Origin: Hymenolepis diminuta
Lineage: Eukaryota; Platyhelminthes; Cestoda; Cyclophyllidea; Hymenolepididae
Assembly: GCA_900708905.1 (NCBI GenBank)
Contig: CAADRB010000022.1
Span: 2,162,246-2,226,245, forward strand
Length of the DNA stretch: 64,000 nucleotides
Direction of reading: 5' to 3'
Shown: one piece after another, positions 23,240-40,036 of the stretch
How positions within the stretch are numbered: the first letter of the stretch is position 1
Layout of the letters: each line of letters begins with the position of its first letter
Position numbers and translations under genes: made by a program
Notes under the pieces: model-generated
What the model was told of the DNA's origin: nothing
Databases searched by the model: none
Seen by the model: the letters and a program-made list of their open reading frames with translations, nothing else

Positions 23240-26200
23240 TTATCTACCTGATAAACAAGTTGGATGTTTTAGCGTAAACGTAATAAGTCAGTTCAGTCAA
23301 TTGATATTGGTTCGGCGTCTTTCGTTTTGAATTATCATTCTGCTATCAGAACATAAACCACTTTACCAAGCTATGGGAAATCATGCGAAGTTTACTGGTT
23401 TGCGAGTTCCATTTATGGGCATTTTAAGGAATCACGAATATCATTTCTTAGGGGAAAAATTTCTTCATTAGTCTCTTCAGTTAGTTCTAATTTGTTAATC
23501 AAAATCCATTATGACGTAATCAATGTTTGATTTATAAGCGTCATCGCATCGAAAAATATTAATACATTTCAGAACGGATTTCTTTATTACCGTGTGTGAT
23601 GCTTCCAGCAAGAGGGGATCTCACAGCTACCGATTATAGAAAGTCAATTCACTCATCCAGGTGGTTGGTTTTATGAATGTAATTGTGCATAGGAATACTG
23701 ATTTTCACCAAAAGATTAAGTCCATGTGGCAAATGCAGAGCAATCGGATCTGATTATTTGTAAATAAATAAGATCAATATTCTGATCCACTTTCCTTCTC
23801 AGGTTATGCTATCTTTGCTGTTCTAAAATAACTTCTCCACGAGAGGTCACTATCAAACACATGTTAACATAACTTGCCTACTGGACTTCATTTCTTTGGC
23901 ACCACAATGCACCTAATTTACATGCACGACTTCGAAAAGTTTCCATTACATTTTGTCTGTATTCATAACAGGTGAGACGTGTCATATCAACTTCAGATAA
24001 TTTTATGGTGAAGCAGACATGATTACAGGTTAAGTTAATAAAAATAATAAAATCACAATAATTCCTGCCTGAATCCACAGCCAAAAAACCTAATTTCGTG
24101 ATTTGGTTGCCGGTGCAATGAAAAGGAAGACTGTTGCGTTTTCATTTCTTTAGAGTAAAAATCCATCATCCATTCTAGTATTAATGAGCAAATGACCATC
24201 TGATTAAAAGGGTTGGTTTATTGATATTATTTGTAATTGGTAACACTTTCACAATAGACTGACATGCCATTTGATTTTTCAATTAACCGCCTCATAAATC
24301 AACATAAAGTTTGTGAAAATAATATGAATTTAAATTAATTAGTGTCGACGTTTTGATTAAATTAAATTTGTGAGAATCCCGGAAGAACTTAATGTAACTA
24401 ATTATATGCTTAGTGGTTTCAAAAGGATGTATCTTGGTGGAATGAAGTGTTACTGTCAGAGCCCAGTCATGCTGAGCTGGTTTCAATATCAAATTTCCCC
24501 AAAAAGTTTTATTCTTTAAAAAAGAACTAAGACAGTTATACTTAAGTAAATACCCCTTTTGGCTACACATACAGTAATATGCTTTCAGTGAAGAAAATTT
24601 TGTTGATCATTGAGGGATTATTCCTCTCCCTGATGAGATGTAGACCAATGTCAGTTGCCGCAACTGCTATGCATGGGCTTCGAGAAAAGTAGTGCTATAT
24701 ATAAACTCTATATAATATATAGTCTTGATTTCCAGCTTTATGTAACTTTCCTTTGGTTTTCGAAATGCATTTTCGATGAAAAAATTGGTAATGTTTGGTC
24801 TCATCACTTCGACTCACTCCTTTCTCCCGTCTTTTGATCAAACACATAGACCATGAGCTGGTATCTATTGTGAAACTGATTTGTTTTCGTATACTGATTA
24901 TGATGAACAAACTTAAGCTCTAGACATTGTGAATAAAAACGTCTTTCTGTGAAAAACTTTTTCAGGTAGCGATGAAGTTTCTGTCATCCTATAGCAATAT
25001 GTGAAGCAGTATTAACATTTTTCGAAGTAGCTGAATGGATAGTATGATTTGTAGTAGTAAAAAATATGCTGTGGCTACCATTAAAATCACTGAGAAGTTT
25101 TAAAAATGTTAGGAAAAGGGAAAAACCGTAGTATTCTTTGTCGATATTGTATATTTGACCAAACTATTTTTCATTCGAAAATTAGATATCACCTTTGTCG
25201 CCAATGTAACGTGTTGAGAACTACGTTCAAAGACCCTAAAGATTTCAGAGAGAGCACACCCCTGCCAGATCGCATCTTAATATCATTACATAGTACCAAT
25301 CACAACTGTTTACATTGACAAAAGGGACACTTGATGGCTGGGAAAAGCTAATCGCATCAAATCTCCGTGTCTCAAAAACGGTTTATCATGTGATCAGACA
25401 CTGAGAGTCCAGAAACCACATTGGTCAAAATGACGCACTTGGGTTAATAAAGAGCCTACCAGTTTGACTCATTTGCGTGTTGTCATCCGACTGACAATGT
25501 AAATGCGACGTCAGAATTGCAGCATGCAAAACATGACGCAGACTCCAGCAGTCGGGTCGAAATAATGTTTGATTAAGTGTTTTAAATCGCTCCAGAGACT
25601 TCGAAAATAGTTTTAGGTTTCAGGTTAAGTAATTATTAGTTAGCATAATCTAAACGTGCACAATCCGGTATGAACTCAATAGTCACGCATAAATTAACAC
25701 GATTCAATCAATTCAAATCGTCAAAATGCAATTATATTGGGAGGACTATAAAAGTGCATTATTTGAGGGGTATTCTTGGGTAAAAGAAAAAGATGGCCAC
25801 TTGAAACGAGCTGCGGTTAATAAAGTAAAGTAAGAGCAGTGTGACCAAAATGGAAACAATACTATCAACAATATTCTTAGATGTATTGTTCATTGATATG
25901 ATCGTTCTTTGGCGTTTCTCTTTACGAATTAAATATTTTATTTTGTATCCTCCCGTTATTATTGAAAAACTGATTAACCCCGAAATTATTTAAGTGAACT
26001 GCGATATACTGCAGATAGTTCGAATTGAACTGCCATAATTTTTCGTGATAACGACGAGAATTTGTGCTCTCTCATTTGTTTGGTTGGGATGTGGGGTGCA
26101 GATAGTAAAAATCTTATTATTCTAGTTATTTGATAGGCCAATCTTATAACTGAATCTGATTCGTTCTGTTAATCTAGGCATTTCCATACCTGTGCCCAGG

Positions 26201-28744
26201 CCCACACCATGGCAGCAAGCTCGATTTGAATCTTAGAGGACAGTTATAAAGAGAATGTTATTTCCATTAAATAGGAATTATACCTAATGTGATCAACAAG
26301 CAGAGAATTTTAGAATCATTTTAGAGAATTTAAAATTAATTTTCAGGTCAATATATTATGTAGCACTGCATTGATGTTCATAAACCAGTATGATGAGCTT
26401 GTTCTATGCATGAAGGATTCTATAACTTCATCAAAAATTTACCACATGTATCATCCGAGACGAGTGGAGATTCAAATCCTCGAAGAATAAGTCAAGTAGA
26501 AGTCTTCCAATCAGATGAGAGTTGTTAAAATGGCCTATATATAATGGAGGGATAAAAGTTGAGCTAACGAGAACTCTGAATAGAAATAAATTCTCATAAA
26601 ATAAATTTCATCAATTTGGTTAAAAGGGAACCAATATTATTGACAACATTACTTGAAATAACAGCTCTTCGAGAGTTGATGAAATACCAAAAAGATCTTT
26701 GATGTTACAAAATAGAATTAAAGTGTAGCAATTCTATGAAGTTATGATAGGTCAATGAATACCACCCAATTTTCTAAATTTTTGGGGTTCTCATTGTATA
26801 ACTTCCTTGAAATATAAAATAAGAACTTATTTATGAAATATATAATTGTGTAAATATATATATATATATGTACATATACTATTGCTCTTGAAATTTCGGC
26901 ATTTAGTAAGATTTGCTTCGAATTAGAAGTTAAAGTAAATCAATTTCATTATTACCAAAGTATCTTTATTAATTGTCAATTCAGAATTATATATTACAAA
27001 AATCATGTTTCCAGGTTCAAAGAGAAGGTTGAATAGAGAAATGTTTATTCAAAGTTCCACGAACCTTAACCATGAAATCGTCAATATTTGAATTAAAACT
27101 TCGTTAGACAACATTGTCTGCCGTTATTTAATGATTGAACAGAATGATCAACCTTTGGACTTCAGTGCATACCTCGCGAGCATTATTAATGATAAAATAA
27201 TGTGAAAGTCATTGAAGATCGCACACTACATATCAAGGTCAAAGCAAATGACGATTAAAGAGTCCTTCGATTTTATTGGATGTCTCAAAGTTAAAAAACA
27301 GGTAATGACAATCTCCTACGTCACAGTTTATTTTAAATTTTCATCAAATCTCGAATAATTAGCATGCTTTTTGAGATGCTTTTGTCACCAAAGGTCGCTC
27401 TGCCATTTTGGAGTGGTGCCGATTTATGTGTGGCCGGCTAGGCATTGGACGATTTGTTTATAGACAGCGGATTGTCGGACTGAAATAAATCTAATTTTTA
27501 AAGGTGAATCTGTATTCCCCTTACCTTCCTCTACATTCCTACGAATGCGCGCTGAAAGACGGGAAGTCGATAATCCTATGCGAATACCTGTGTCTAATGT
27601 AACCGAACGCCAATGATATAACCCGTAAAACTCAGTTCATAGCTTCATAGGCAAGAGAAATGGGATTGGAGAGACAGAGCTTACAAAGTCTTGAAATGTG
27701 ACCATTTGAGAACTTTAATCATCTCACAGGTTGCTGTTGTCCTACTATGACTTCTTAATGGTACCTTGACACAAGTTGGGAATTTTTTAATTTAATTTTC
27801 TTTAGAACTCTTTCAGCGGGAATTGAATGAGTTCCAACTTTTTGAAGGCAAACGGTAAACTACCTGTTGGTAACACTTCTCTTAATGGGTTTGGGAAGTT
27901 TATCTTTTCACACCATTTGATAAGCTTTTAATAATTTTATAAAGTATGAGAAGATATCTGTAAGTGCAGATATACGAAATTTATGTCGTAGTTACCAGAA
28001 TCTCTGAATTACACATATTATGGGACCTACACTTTCAACCTTCGAAGGTTATTTAGTAACTTCCGTTGATGTTTATTTCTAAATTTGGGACGATAACTAG
28101 TTCGCGATGATAGGAGAGTAGATGAATGGGTGTTAGGCTTTTCTAGATGCATCTTTCAACTCACTCAGGAGTATGATGAAATGATTCGGAAAGTTCGTTC
28201 TCCTACCTGTAAATTAAATAAATATCTACGTGATCCATATTGAGAGCCTGACAGATGTCTCACACACAAATTAGAGAATGACCAAGACCGATAAGCAGTC
28301 AAATCAATTAAGATGCGTTTAAAAGTGCAGACTTTGTGTTGTAAGGTTGGTGACACGGAAAAAGTAGTTGACATAGGAATGTGAATAAGCAAGGTCGCTT
28401 CTGTTTTTAAAGTGCATATCTGGTGAGACTGTGAATTATGTTCAATTATCCGACAGAGTATGGGAAGAAACTCAATTGAATTAATCTAATAGTGTATTAG
28501 AAAGAAAACAAAAAGAAATTAGAAAATTATAATTAAAAACCAGTTAAATCTGAAATCATTACTATATTCTTGTAACCCAAGGCAGGGCAACAAAATTGAA
28601 TAATTTTTCGGTGAGAAACAACTGAAATCGGGCAATAGCAAAGTCGATTGGAAATACACCAGTAAGGATTGAGAAGGTGCTAGTGATAAAGTTAGGATAC
28701 CGGGAGAGTTTAAGTCATTTGGTTTTTGGATTTGGTATTTTACT

Positions 28745-28815
28745 GGGTAAATTCACGTCCACGATGTCCAGTTCTTATTGACTAGTTGATTAAAAAGGAT
28801 GGTCAGTTTTACAAA
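28745..28815 (+). repeat. Dispersed repeat fragment (family 2)
   Basis: GTCCACGATGTCCAGTTC then TTATTGACTAGTTGATTAA matches the core of the copies at 14155 and 52290. Confidence 0.5.
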
Positions 28816-29294
28816 TTCAGTTCATTATTTTCTCTTTCATGGGTCTAGAACGCAGAATAAGCTTACATAATCTTAATAAATAAGAAATATTAATGCTCAT
28901 TCGCCGTATAGGATGATATTCAGTTTTAGATAATCGTGAAATACGTGTGATATCTCAATTTCTTTCCACCTTTCTACCATTTTGATGGGCGAATAGGCAA
29001 TGCAACTCAATAGTCCCAAAGATATTATTTGCATCTAATTGTTTATTTAAACAGACTTCACTGTCAATCAGATTTTTTAGCGCAATTGTTGATTTACATC
29101 CTCAATTAACAAATTAATTACATTGTTATCTCAATCAGTTCAATCCCATAAATGCGTTAGCTATAAGATTTCTATATTAAAGTATACTTTCATTTAATAG
29201 GGAAACCCCGAAAATTTTATTTCTTCTGATCAGACCAAAAGAGCACTCATGTTTCTTTTAAAGATCTGCTGAACAAGACACATTCATAAATCAA

Positions 29295-29368
29295 TCACTT
29301 CAGAAGTCACGAGATAGGTGCTGATTAATGATCAATAAAGGAGGTGAGAGTAAGTATATTTCTCATCG
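29295..29368 (+). repeat. SINE copy (family 1)
   Basis: AGAAGTCACGAGATAGGTG (29301-29319), GATCAATAAAGGAGGTGAGA and TTTCTCAT are shared in the same order with 14967-15075; AATAAAGGAGGTGA is also at 9228-9241. Confidence 0.6.
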
Positions 29369-31266
29369 TAACGGAACAAGGATAACTTTCTTCCGAGCAG
29401 GACAAGTTACTATCATCATATGAACGGAACAGGAACTAATTTTACTGAAAATGTGATTCTTTCAATAAATTACTTAATATGCATTTGAATATTTTTTGTC
29501 TTATAATGTAGAATCGAATTTTGGAACTGAGATAATTTTAGCTCGATGACAAAGTTGGTAGATTAGACACCTAAACGCGGTCCGAACAGATCATTTGATC
29601 ATGAGTGATAATTAATTAGGCTATACACGAGTATACTTAACCAGGTTACAATTTGGAGCTTCGCAGATCGATATGTTCAAAAATTTAGATATGCATTCAA
29701 AATTTAGATCGACATATTTTTAATCCAATAAAATACCCTAACCACATTCTAAGCCGAAAATTATGAAAACACATGTTTTATAACATTTCATCGAGCATTC
29801 AATCGTCAACGACCTACTCCATAAAGATTACTCATATAATAATCTCATATTTTTTTCGTAAAGCAAAAAATCCATTCAAATTAAGCCAGCTGTACTCAAG
29901 AGCTCTCCATTCGAGCTATCACCTTATTGTAAACTATTCAAAATACAGTTTTTTTCAATTGAGAACAACAGAAAAAGTTCTGGTAATTAACCAACGCTAA
30001 CTGACTCTAATTATTTTTCAAACATTCCAACGGCTTGAATAAAAGATAACTGGTTTTAGAAACCCAGCTGATGACTTGAAGGTCTTTTAGTCTCACCTTG
30101 ACAATGTTGATTTAAAGTAATTATAATTTATGTGTTTATCTTTCTTTTAAGCAATGTGGAAAATAAGTAGTTCCTGATGTTGATAAACTCTAAAGGTACG
30201 AGCCTATAATTATCTTTAAACTATATTAAACAAAATCACTTCGCAGTTTGTTTATCTCACATATAAATGGTCTTAAATGGCGGCTTCGACACATGTGACT
30301 CTCCATGTATCTCTCTCATCTCCTTTTCTCTCTACCTCTCTCAATGCCCCGTAAAGTACTACAAAATTGTGCAATTCTCCGACTCTTAATTGAAATAGTT
30401 AATCTTTATTATCCTTATTCAATTTTATCCACTTAAAATGCAATTTAGAGAAGTGAAATCTGAGTCAAAATTACGGGTTTTTGAAGGATTTATGCATCAA
30501 AATAACTCAGAGGTTCTCCAGCATGAAACTTAGCGCATGATTGAACTTAACTTAAAACACCTGCAAATTAACCGATTTAAGGTTGCTTATAGCATAAAAA
30601 CAGGCTTACAAGTAGTTAATGCATACATCGAAAAAGCGATATACTTCTACCCTAAAAATGTAATTTCCGCATTTCCGTATTTCCGCAATTAAATTGGGAT
30701 TTCCAAACATCTATTTGACGTAATTTTAGGGTCATTTTATTCGCATTTTCCCCACTGAAAAGTATATTTTAATTATATATGCTTAAATGTTCTGTTATGT
30801 TGTAATTTCATCAATAATTGTCTTATTAGAGACGAGATGAAAGACTTTGCAGTTGTTATTTGCACCCTGACGTCTTTGAGATCTGCCAGACAAATATCAA
30901 AATTTGATGGTTAGGGATGTGTATTTCGTGATCAAAAGTAAATTATTCTCTAGACAGTATCCTTCAATGCTGTTCCCAAATTTCAAAAATGATGCAGAAG
31001 ATGGTAGTTATAAATCATAACAAAGCAATATTTCATATATTTCCTTTAAGCTAAGGATTTATGCTGTTGTCAATCTCTGCAATCTTTCCCAATCATAATT
31101 ATTCTGTTTGAATTGCAAACGATTTCTTGTATTTCATCAAGAAATCATGTTGTAAGAGCTTTGAAGAATTTGAATTTGAGGTTTTGAATCGATTATCGTT
31201 GCCATTATTTCTCATCTTTTGAGGCATATCATTTTCATCATTCAGTTTAATAGTAACAACGTAACA

Positions 31267-31365
31267 ATGAAGTCATCAGTCATGTCAAAGAACTCGGATA
31301 CGGAACTCACCGATGCCCAAAAAGGAATGCTGGAAAATGCATTCCCCAAGAAGTCCGCTTCTTAA
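31267..31365 (+). CDS. Candidate 32-residue micro-ORF or terminal exon, unknown function
   Basis: ATG at 31267 opens 32 codons to TAA at 31363-31365. The product is hydrophilic and charged (..DTELTDAQKGMLENAF..KK..), unlike the low-complexity noise frames nearby. A splice acceptor-like TTTTCATCATTCAG ends at 31245 and leaves the frame open (TTTAATAGTAAC...), so this may be a last exon or a trans-spliced micro-gene. AATAAA follows at 31423-31428, 58 nt after the stop. I do not recognise the protein and find no partner exon upstream. Short length makes chance a real alternative. Confidence 0.3.
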   Translation: MKSSVMSKNSDTELTDAQKGMLENAFPKKSAS

Positions 31366-31634
31366 TTAGAACTCTTATCAAATATACCCCATTTTAAATA
31401 CTGAGCATTCCACTAATATTTAAATAAAAGCATTTTATTTTTAAATCAAGATTATTAAATATTTTTTATCAACCAGACCATTAACTTTGCGATATCACTC
31501 AACCGCAAACATTTTTGCTAAGGTGGTTTTACCTATAGATAACCCGGGCTAGACCATTTACCCCTGGAATTTTGTAATCGACCCTTTTTTGAAATAAATA
31601 TTCCAGAAATTAAGTCTAAAAGAGTTAATAAAGC

Positions 31635-31735
31635 TTGGTGAGAAGGCAACCAACGTCAAGTTAAGAGTCACAATTTCGGAACTCATCAGCACAAATTTGG
31701 TAATCAAGGGTAGGTGAATGCGAGTTTCCCTTCGG
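31635..31735 (+). repeat. SINE copy (family 1)
   Basis: AGTTAAGAGTCACAATTTCG, TTTGGTAATCAAGGGTAGGTG and GCGAGTTTCCC are the same ordered blocks as in 14967-15075 and, in reverse, 46030-46135. Confidence 0.5.
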
Positions 31736-31739
31736 GGAG

Positions 31740-34700
31740 GCTTAAGAAAGCTACTTCTCTATCTAAAGCGCGTCTTGGAAAGCACTTTCATTCAAGGGTC
31801 TCAGGACTTAACAATTGATTAATTGGAGCACTTGAACTGGTTTTTAAGATCTCTCAAAACCTAAATAGGAAATACAATCCCCATCTTAAGATATGGGTGT
31901 CTGGTAGCAAAAAATTCTTAAAAATATTGTATTTTGAAAGATGTTCTAAAAATAACATAAACATTTCGATTCTAATTAAATTATATCAAATTTTCTGCAG
32001 CGAAATTTTAAGCACTTTCAGAAGCTCTCTTAAGATCGAAGAAAATCTGCCCTTTAACTCTATTTGTCGACGTATTCAACCGCATGCAAATGAACCTTTT
32101 GAGTTAGTTTATTAGTCATTTTTACAAAATGGAAAATCTAGGACAGTTTGAGCTTTCTCTTAAAAATTTCAACTACAAGTACTTAAATAGAGGAACTAAT
32201 AAAGGGTCATATTTCATAATTTAAGCCGCTGAATGAGCACATTTCGTTGCACATTATCTTCCAATATCATAAGCAAGCTCCAACGTGCTTTCAATGAAAT
32301 TACTTTAACTCTTTCCACATTATTTACCATTTAAAGGCTATTTAAGGCTGTGTCTAAGACATCTACCTGATGATGGATTTATTAATTCATGCCAAATTAC
32401 GTTCTTCCGGTTATTAACAAATAGCCAACTAAGTTTTGACAGAGTAATAATAACTGGCTCCAGCAGAAACGCATATTGATTTGAGACACTGTGGTTCTAC
32501 AAAATATGAAGCCTTCATATGCAGTCAATGCCAAGAGAAATGAGTCATAAACCTAATTGCTTTTTATTTAGATATGAAGCAATTTTTTGTTTAGTTGCAG
32601 TATTTAATATACATGGTGGATATAAAAATAATGATCTGTGGTTTGCATGGAGAGATGGTACCCCAAATTTCAGTTCAACGACGCAGACGCGCCCTTAATC
32701 TTCCCCCTCCTTCACAAGTATTAATTCAAGTTAATTATTACCTTAATGAATACTGTGTCATGAAATGGGTTTCAGATGGTCCGGCATTAAACATATATAA
32801 GAACATTAATCTATTGCTTAGGAACTGCGATTCTTTTAGACAACCATTATCTAGCAGTCAGTTATATATCGAGCTACTGCGCTCAATAAATACAAATGCA
32901 TATCTTTCTTGAATTGTTGTCACTTACCTCAGATTCAGGTTATTAAATCATTCAGTCCATTTTATCATCTCATTAAAGATCCGAGTTGGGAAAAGTAACA
33001 TACTGCATTTACTGAGGGTTATGAAACCAAAATTTCTATATAGTCCCAATTGCAATTAGTGCTCCCTTTTACGTAAGACCTTCACGATTCGGCATTTTTG
33101 GGGATATTCTATAAGGTCGGAAAGCAGCTTTGTAAAAAATTGTGTGAATATCGCACCAGATGCTGATTTTCAATAGATAAATTTAGCACTTGTTAGAATT
33201 TTCAAAAATCGGTTCAAATTCGTTGGAAAGCTAAAGCATGGATATGCTCTAATTGACCAAGTTTAGGAGATTGATGGTGTAGCCACTCCCATCTTTAGAG
33301 TTGCAAGCCGGTTGCAGCTTATAGGAATCTAATTGAACTTTACGCCTGAATACTATCAATAGCTAAAACGCAATAGCAACAAAGTGACAAGATTTTTAAT
33401 TAAATAAAGGAGTTAATTAAAATGAAGATCAATTGAGAAAATTTTCCTCATGCTCTTTTAAGTTAAACTTGGACGTCTTCGCCACTTCATCGGTAGGTAG
33501 ATTTTTCACATAAGAAACAAATAAACGGAACCAATCACGACGTGCGAATTAATTAAGTCAAAGCGAGATGACGATAGCAACACGATGCTGGATTCAAATA
33601 GGTGTTTATCTTACTGCGCTCCACAACCGCCACATCTCAATCTAATTACCGTTTGACATGAAATGTCTCATTTAACACCGGAAACTCGATATTTATGATT
33701 TTCAATCATGGCGGGAGCTAATTGTGTTGCATATAAACAAAATGTAAATAAACATGAGAGCCACTGTAATCGAAGTAAAGGTTCCATGAAAACTCTTTCA
33801 TAGAGAGTGATTTTGAATATACATTTTTCAGGATAAAAGAAATAAAAACTAATTAACTATGTGAAGTTAAGGTGGTATATATATGCTAAAATTATATGAA
33901 ATTATACATTAATATGAAAGTGCGAAATCATGATTCAAATCACATTTTCCACCACACGTGATGGCGTAAACTAGATGAAAATGAACACATAAAAGTAGAA
34001 ATTTATTACTAATTTAGAAACGAAAATGTAGGAGATGAAAGTATTTGCCATATTGACCGACTATTGATTCTATTTGTCACATTAAAGAAATATTAATACA
34101 GCAATGACATACTAAAGGAAACTTAAATGCACATAAATATATATATATATATATATATACATATATAGTTGCATTAATATTTACTAGTCTCTTAATATCA
34201 GGAAAACAATTCATTTAAAGCAGATAAACATGCACCATTTCTTCATTCCCTCGGATCGGAAACACAGAAACTCAATCGGAAGTCGCAGCGCTCTTGCAGA
34301 ATATACTAGCAATAGATCACCACTTTTTTGTTTAATCAGTGTGTGGCATAAACTTATAAAAATTCACCGCGCTTTCTTTCCTAGGAAGGGAAAAGAAGGC
34401 TTTTAAAATATCAAGTTTCCAAATCTTTACAATTGAAATGTAATTAGGCTAATAGTCTAACATAATGTTTCGCCACGAGGTGTAGCCAGTGTTTGCTCAG
34501 CTGTGCTGGGAACAAACCGGTAAAATTAATCAATCGATTTTCTTCACGAATTTGAGTGAAGAATTTTTTCTAAATACCGAAGTGATTGTTATTGACACAA
34601 AATATCTTTTAAAAATTGTGATGCGCTGAGGGGTGTGTCCAACCAATTATTAAAAGTGACACCTGATTTGAGGTGAGTTTACTAATATGTCGAAATTCAG

Positions 34701-36500
34701 TTAAGAATTTAAACAATTGTTGATATCTTTCCACTGGTTGCTCATAAAAAAAAAATGGAAGCAGGACTCAAGCAAAAAATCTGGGGAATTGAAGTCCAGT
34801 TTGGCTTAAAACGAGTTTTTCGACCTGTGATTAGAATAAAAAGCAAAGCAATCTACGATACATTCGTGTTCTTGTGACCCTTAATGTATTCAGTTCATAA
34901 ACAAAACGTGGGATGATTGTTTCCATATCAGAAAGTTATGGTGACCTTGAGACAGATATAGAGACTGCTAACTTGGCAGCAGTGTCTGATGCAAAGAATT
35001 TTAATGACGCAGAGAGAACAGAAGTTGCGGCCTGCCACGCACTTTTAGTTATCCCTGAAATAGTTTAGGAGGCGTGTCTGACACTCTTGAGAGATTATTC
35101 GAAGATGCGAACAGTTTAGTGCGTCATATTTTCCTTTCTTTGTGTGTCGAAGAAAAAGCTGTGGAATTGTAAACAAATGATCACATAGTTTGGATTCTAA
35201 CTGGTTATGCAGGTATGGAATCAGGAATGGGCAAATCTTATGTTAATAAGAGGCGCAAAAGTGTAATATCACAATTAACTAGTAAAAAAATGAATGCAAT
35301 TCCCCTTTTATTCTCTTCTTTAAAACTTCCCATTTACTATCACCGAAATTAACAGTCGGAATTAGTTAAGAGCAAATTTTCAGGTTCTTATAGTATTTAT
35401 TCTTGTTTAAGAATTAAATAGGCATGAGAATTTTTATATCTAAAATTCACTGGTCAGAATTTATTGTTATATTATTGGTTCATATTTTATTAATAGTTGA
35501 TCAGATAAAAATAGTCGACATAAACCAAAAATTCAAAAATAGAAAAGCTAAGCAGCAATCTATTAAATCAAACATGAGATTTTGATTGGATCATTTGTCC
35601 CTTTCCCATTGGCTTCTGTTTACTCGATGGCTGTGGGGAGCTTCAGTTCCATTGGCCAATTCAGAGTAATTAAGCTTGAGGCTGTCCAATAATGATTAGG
35701 ACATCTTATTTTCTTGTTCATGTACTAACTGGTTTATTTCCCAATCTTATCATGATGCCACCATGTCTGTAAAACATTTAAAATAGCTTCTGAATGCTTT
35801 AAGTGAACATTATTTGATTAGTTTCATCTGATTTTTCTTACATGTGAAATATATGAATTTGTGTCTAGATAACGCAACATAATTAACAATACAATGAAAT
35901 CTACTAGTGCAATAATAATTTTGAAATCTAAGCATGTCAAATCTTAATAAACATTCAAAATTCAAAATTTTGCAATAATAATTTAATATGCAATAAAATA
36001 ATGATTTTCCCATGGACCTAAACGGGAGATGACAAACGCACAACTGGAGGATATAAAGTGCAGCTGTCGACTACTTATAATATTTAAGCGTTTAATTAAG
36101 TACACAGGCTACGCGCATAAAACTGTAGTAAATAGCCCTAACTATGTGACTGTTTAGAATGCAGACAGAATTGGAGGTGTGGCATATTGACAAAAATACG
36201 CCTTCTGACATCCCGAGTTTGTGAACATGTAAAAATCACTTTTGATACCAGCGCGAAATCCCGCAACCCAATGAGATAAGGAGTTATTGAGAGCACTTCT
36301 ATGTACGCACGCATTCACGCACCAATCGAACTTTCTAAAATTGATGCCGTACGACGTCGGTACTCGAATTAACGCTTACTTGATTAATCGATAATTGCAT
36401 ATGTGGCTAGCGAGCACTAATTAACACGAGAGAAGATACACAGGCGCAGAAACCATGCGCATCCAGTAAGGTACATTAAATGTAACCGTGTGCACGTTGT
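31740..36500. other. Upstream intergenic DNA of the KLF gene
   Basis: No coding exon is recognised. It includes an (AT)n tract at 34137-34159. A mixed-composition stretch at 33480-33760 has possible transcription-factor motifs (GTAAATAAACA at 33742-33752, a TTATC GATA-type site near 33607). The latter could be an enhancer, but single motifs prove nothing. The last few hundred bases become richer in CpG towards the KLF start. Confidence 0.5.
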
Positions 36501-36519
36501 GGCTTTTGTGAATGTGTGC

Positions 36520-36795
36520 TATTTGACACGTGCTTAGAACACAAATCAACTGGTACCTCCACTCACGTCGCCAACATGGTGCGCGCGTTCTATGAATGCA
36601 CCAATGAGAGTGTGCGGTACGCCTCTTATTAATGCGGCGCGGACTGTATATATGCTACCGTGATGTCGTGAACTTATTTCATATGAACATTCTTTCTTAC
36701 GATAGTTATTCAATCCGTAGATTTCTCCTTTCCCTTACTCTCTTTGTGTATCTCACCATCTTTTTCTTTTACAACGATTAATACAACAAGAAACC
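36520..36795 (+). promoter_or_regulatory. Putative KLF core promoter and 5' UTR
   Basis: Upstream of the ATG at 36796 lie an E-box CACGTG (36527-36532), a CCAAT box (36601-36605) and a TATA-like TATATAT (36647-36653), in an unusually CpG-rich setting (GCGCGCG, GCGGCGCGG). The spacing of TATA to ATG (about 143 nt) leaves room for a short leader. The start site itself is not visible. Confidence 0.5.
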
Positions 36796-39309
<2,514 letters not shown>

Positions 39310-40030
39310 TAAGGCTCCAGACAGATGGATTAAACAGGATTTGCATTTTACGCGCTCATTTGACCTAGACTAGACTACATAGATAGACACACAATATATT
39401 GAATCAAGTCTTTTTATTATTATTCATTATTGCCATTATTACCTCGACTACTACTTTCACTCTTTTCATCTTCCGTCCAATTAACTGCCATTGATGCTTC
39501 GCTATTGTAGAGAGCGCCTAAGAGAGAGCCTGACACATTTGTATTTTTTCTTTATTTCCCTTCCTCCAATATTTCGAATTCATTCCTGGCATCCCTTGAC
39601 TCTCTCTTACTCCCTCGCGCTTATTTTCAATACCTCCTACCCAATTCCCCTATTTTGATATGCACACAAAAAGTATGTGTAGATGATGATAATGATGATG
39701 TTTTGGTAATATAATGCAAAAAGAGGCTCTTGGCCGACTGATACTTTATGCAACAGATGAAATAAGCGTCATGCATATTGATATTAATTTTTAGGAAAGA
39801 TGGCCAATTAGTAAGTTTACCATTATATAGTTTTCATTGCGAGAACAAAAGAAGAATGCTGATTCAGATAGGTTGGACTTATGTTCGTCGATTACATATT
39901 GATTTGTTGATTATTTGACAAGAAGTATGGATGTGGTGATTTGCTATAAGCTATCTGGTAGGAAGAACATGGTTAAGACATGAAGGCTAGTTCATACCTA
40001 GTTCGGGTTGTGTCTTGGTTATTCATTCAT

Positions 40031-40036
40031 AATAAA
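40031..40036 (+). terminator. Candidate poly(A) signal of the KLF gene
   Basis: This is the first canonical AATAAA found downstream of the TAA at 39307-39309, implying a 3' UTR of about 720 nt. Further AATAAA sites occur at about 40343 and 40421. The interval 39410-39700 is rich in ATT and GAT repeats. Confidence 0.35.

Larger units (their letters stand above)
23240..31230. other. Intergenic DNA, no gene recognised
   Basis: About 8 kb of AT-rich sequence with only short, chance-like open frames. It contains an (AT)n tract at 26854-26869, a family-2 fragment at 28745-28815, a SINE copy at 29295-29368, and a small CRE-like patch at about 25508-25545 (GCGACGTCAG, ATGACGCAG). I see no RNA gene. 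Confidence 0.6.

Noticed and set aside
24600..24680. Second CTGATGAG motif as a hammerhead candidate
   Set aside because: No GAAA box or stem arrangement follows at the required position.
32595..32912. 105-codon plus-strand open frame
   Set aside because: No domain recognised, AT-driven composition, no promoter or poly(A) context; chance length in this base composition.
34137..34159. (AT)n tract as an origin or special structure
   Set aside because: An ordinary dinucleotide microsatellite; a similar one lies at 26854-26869.
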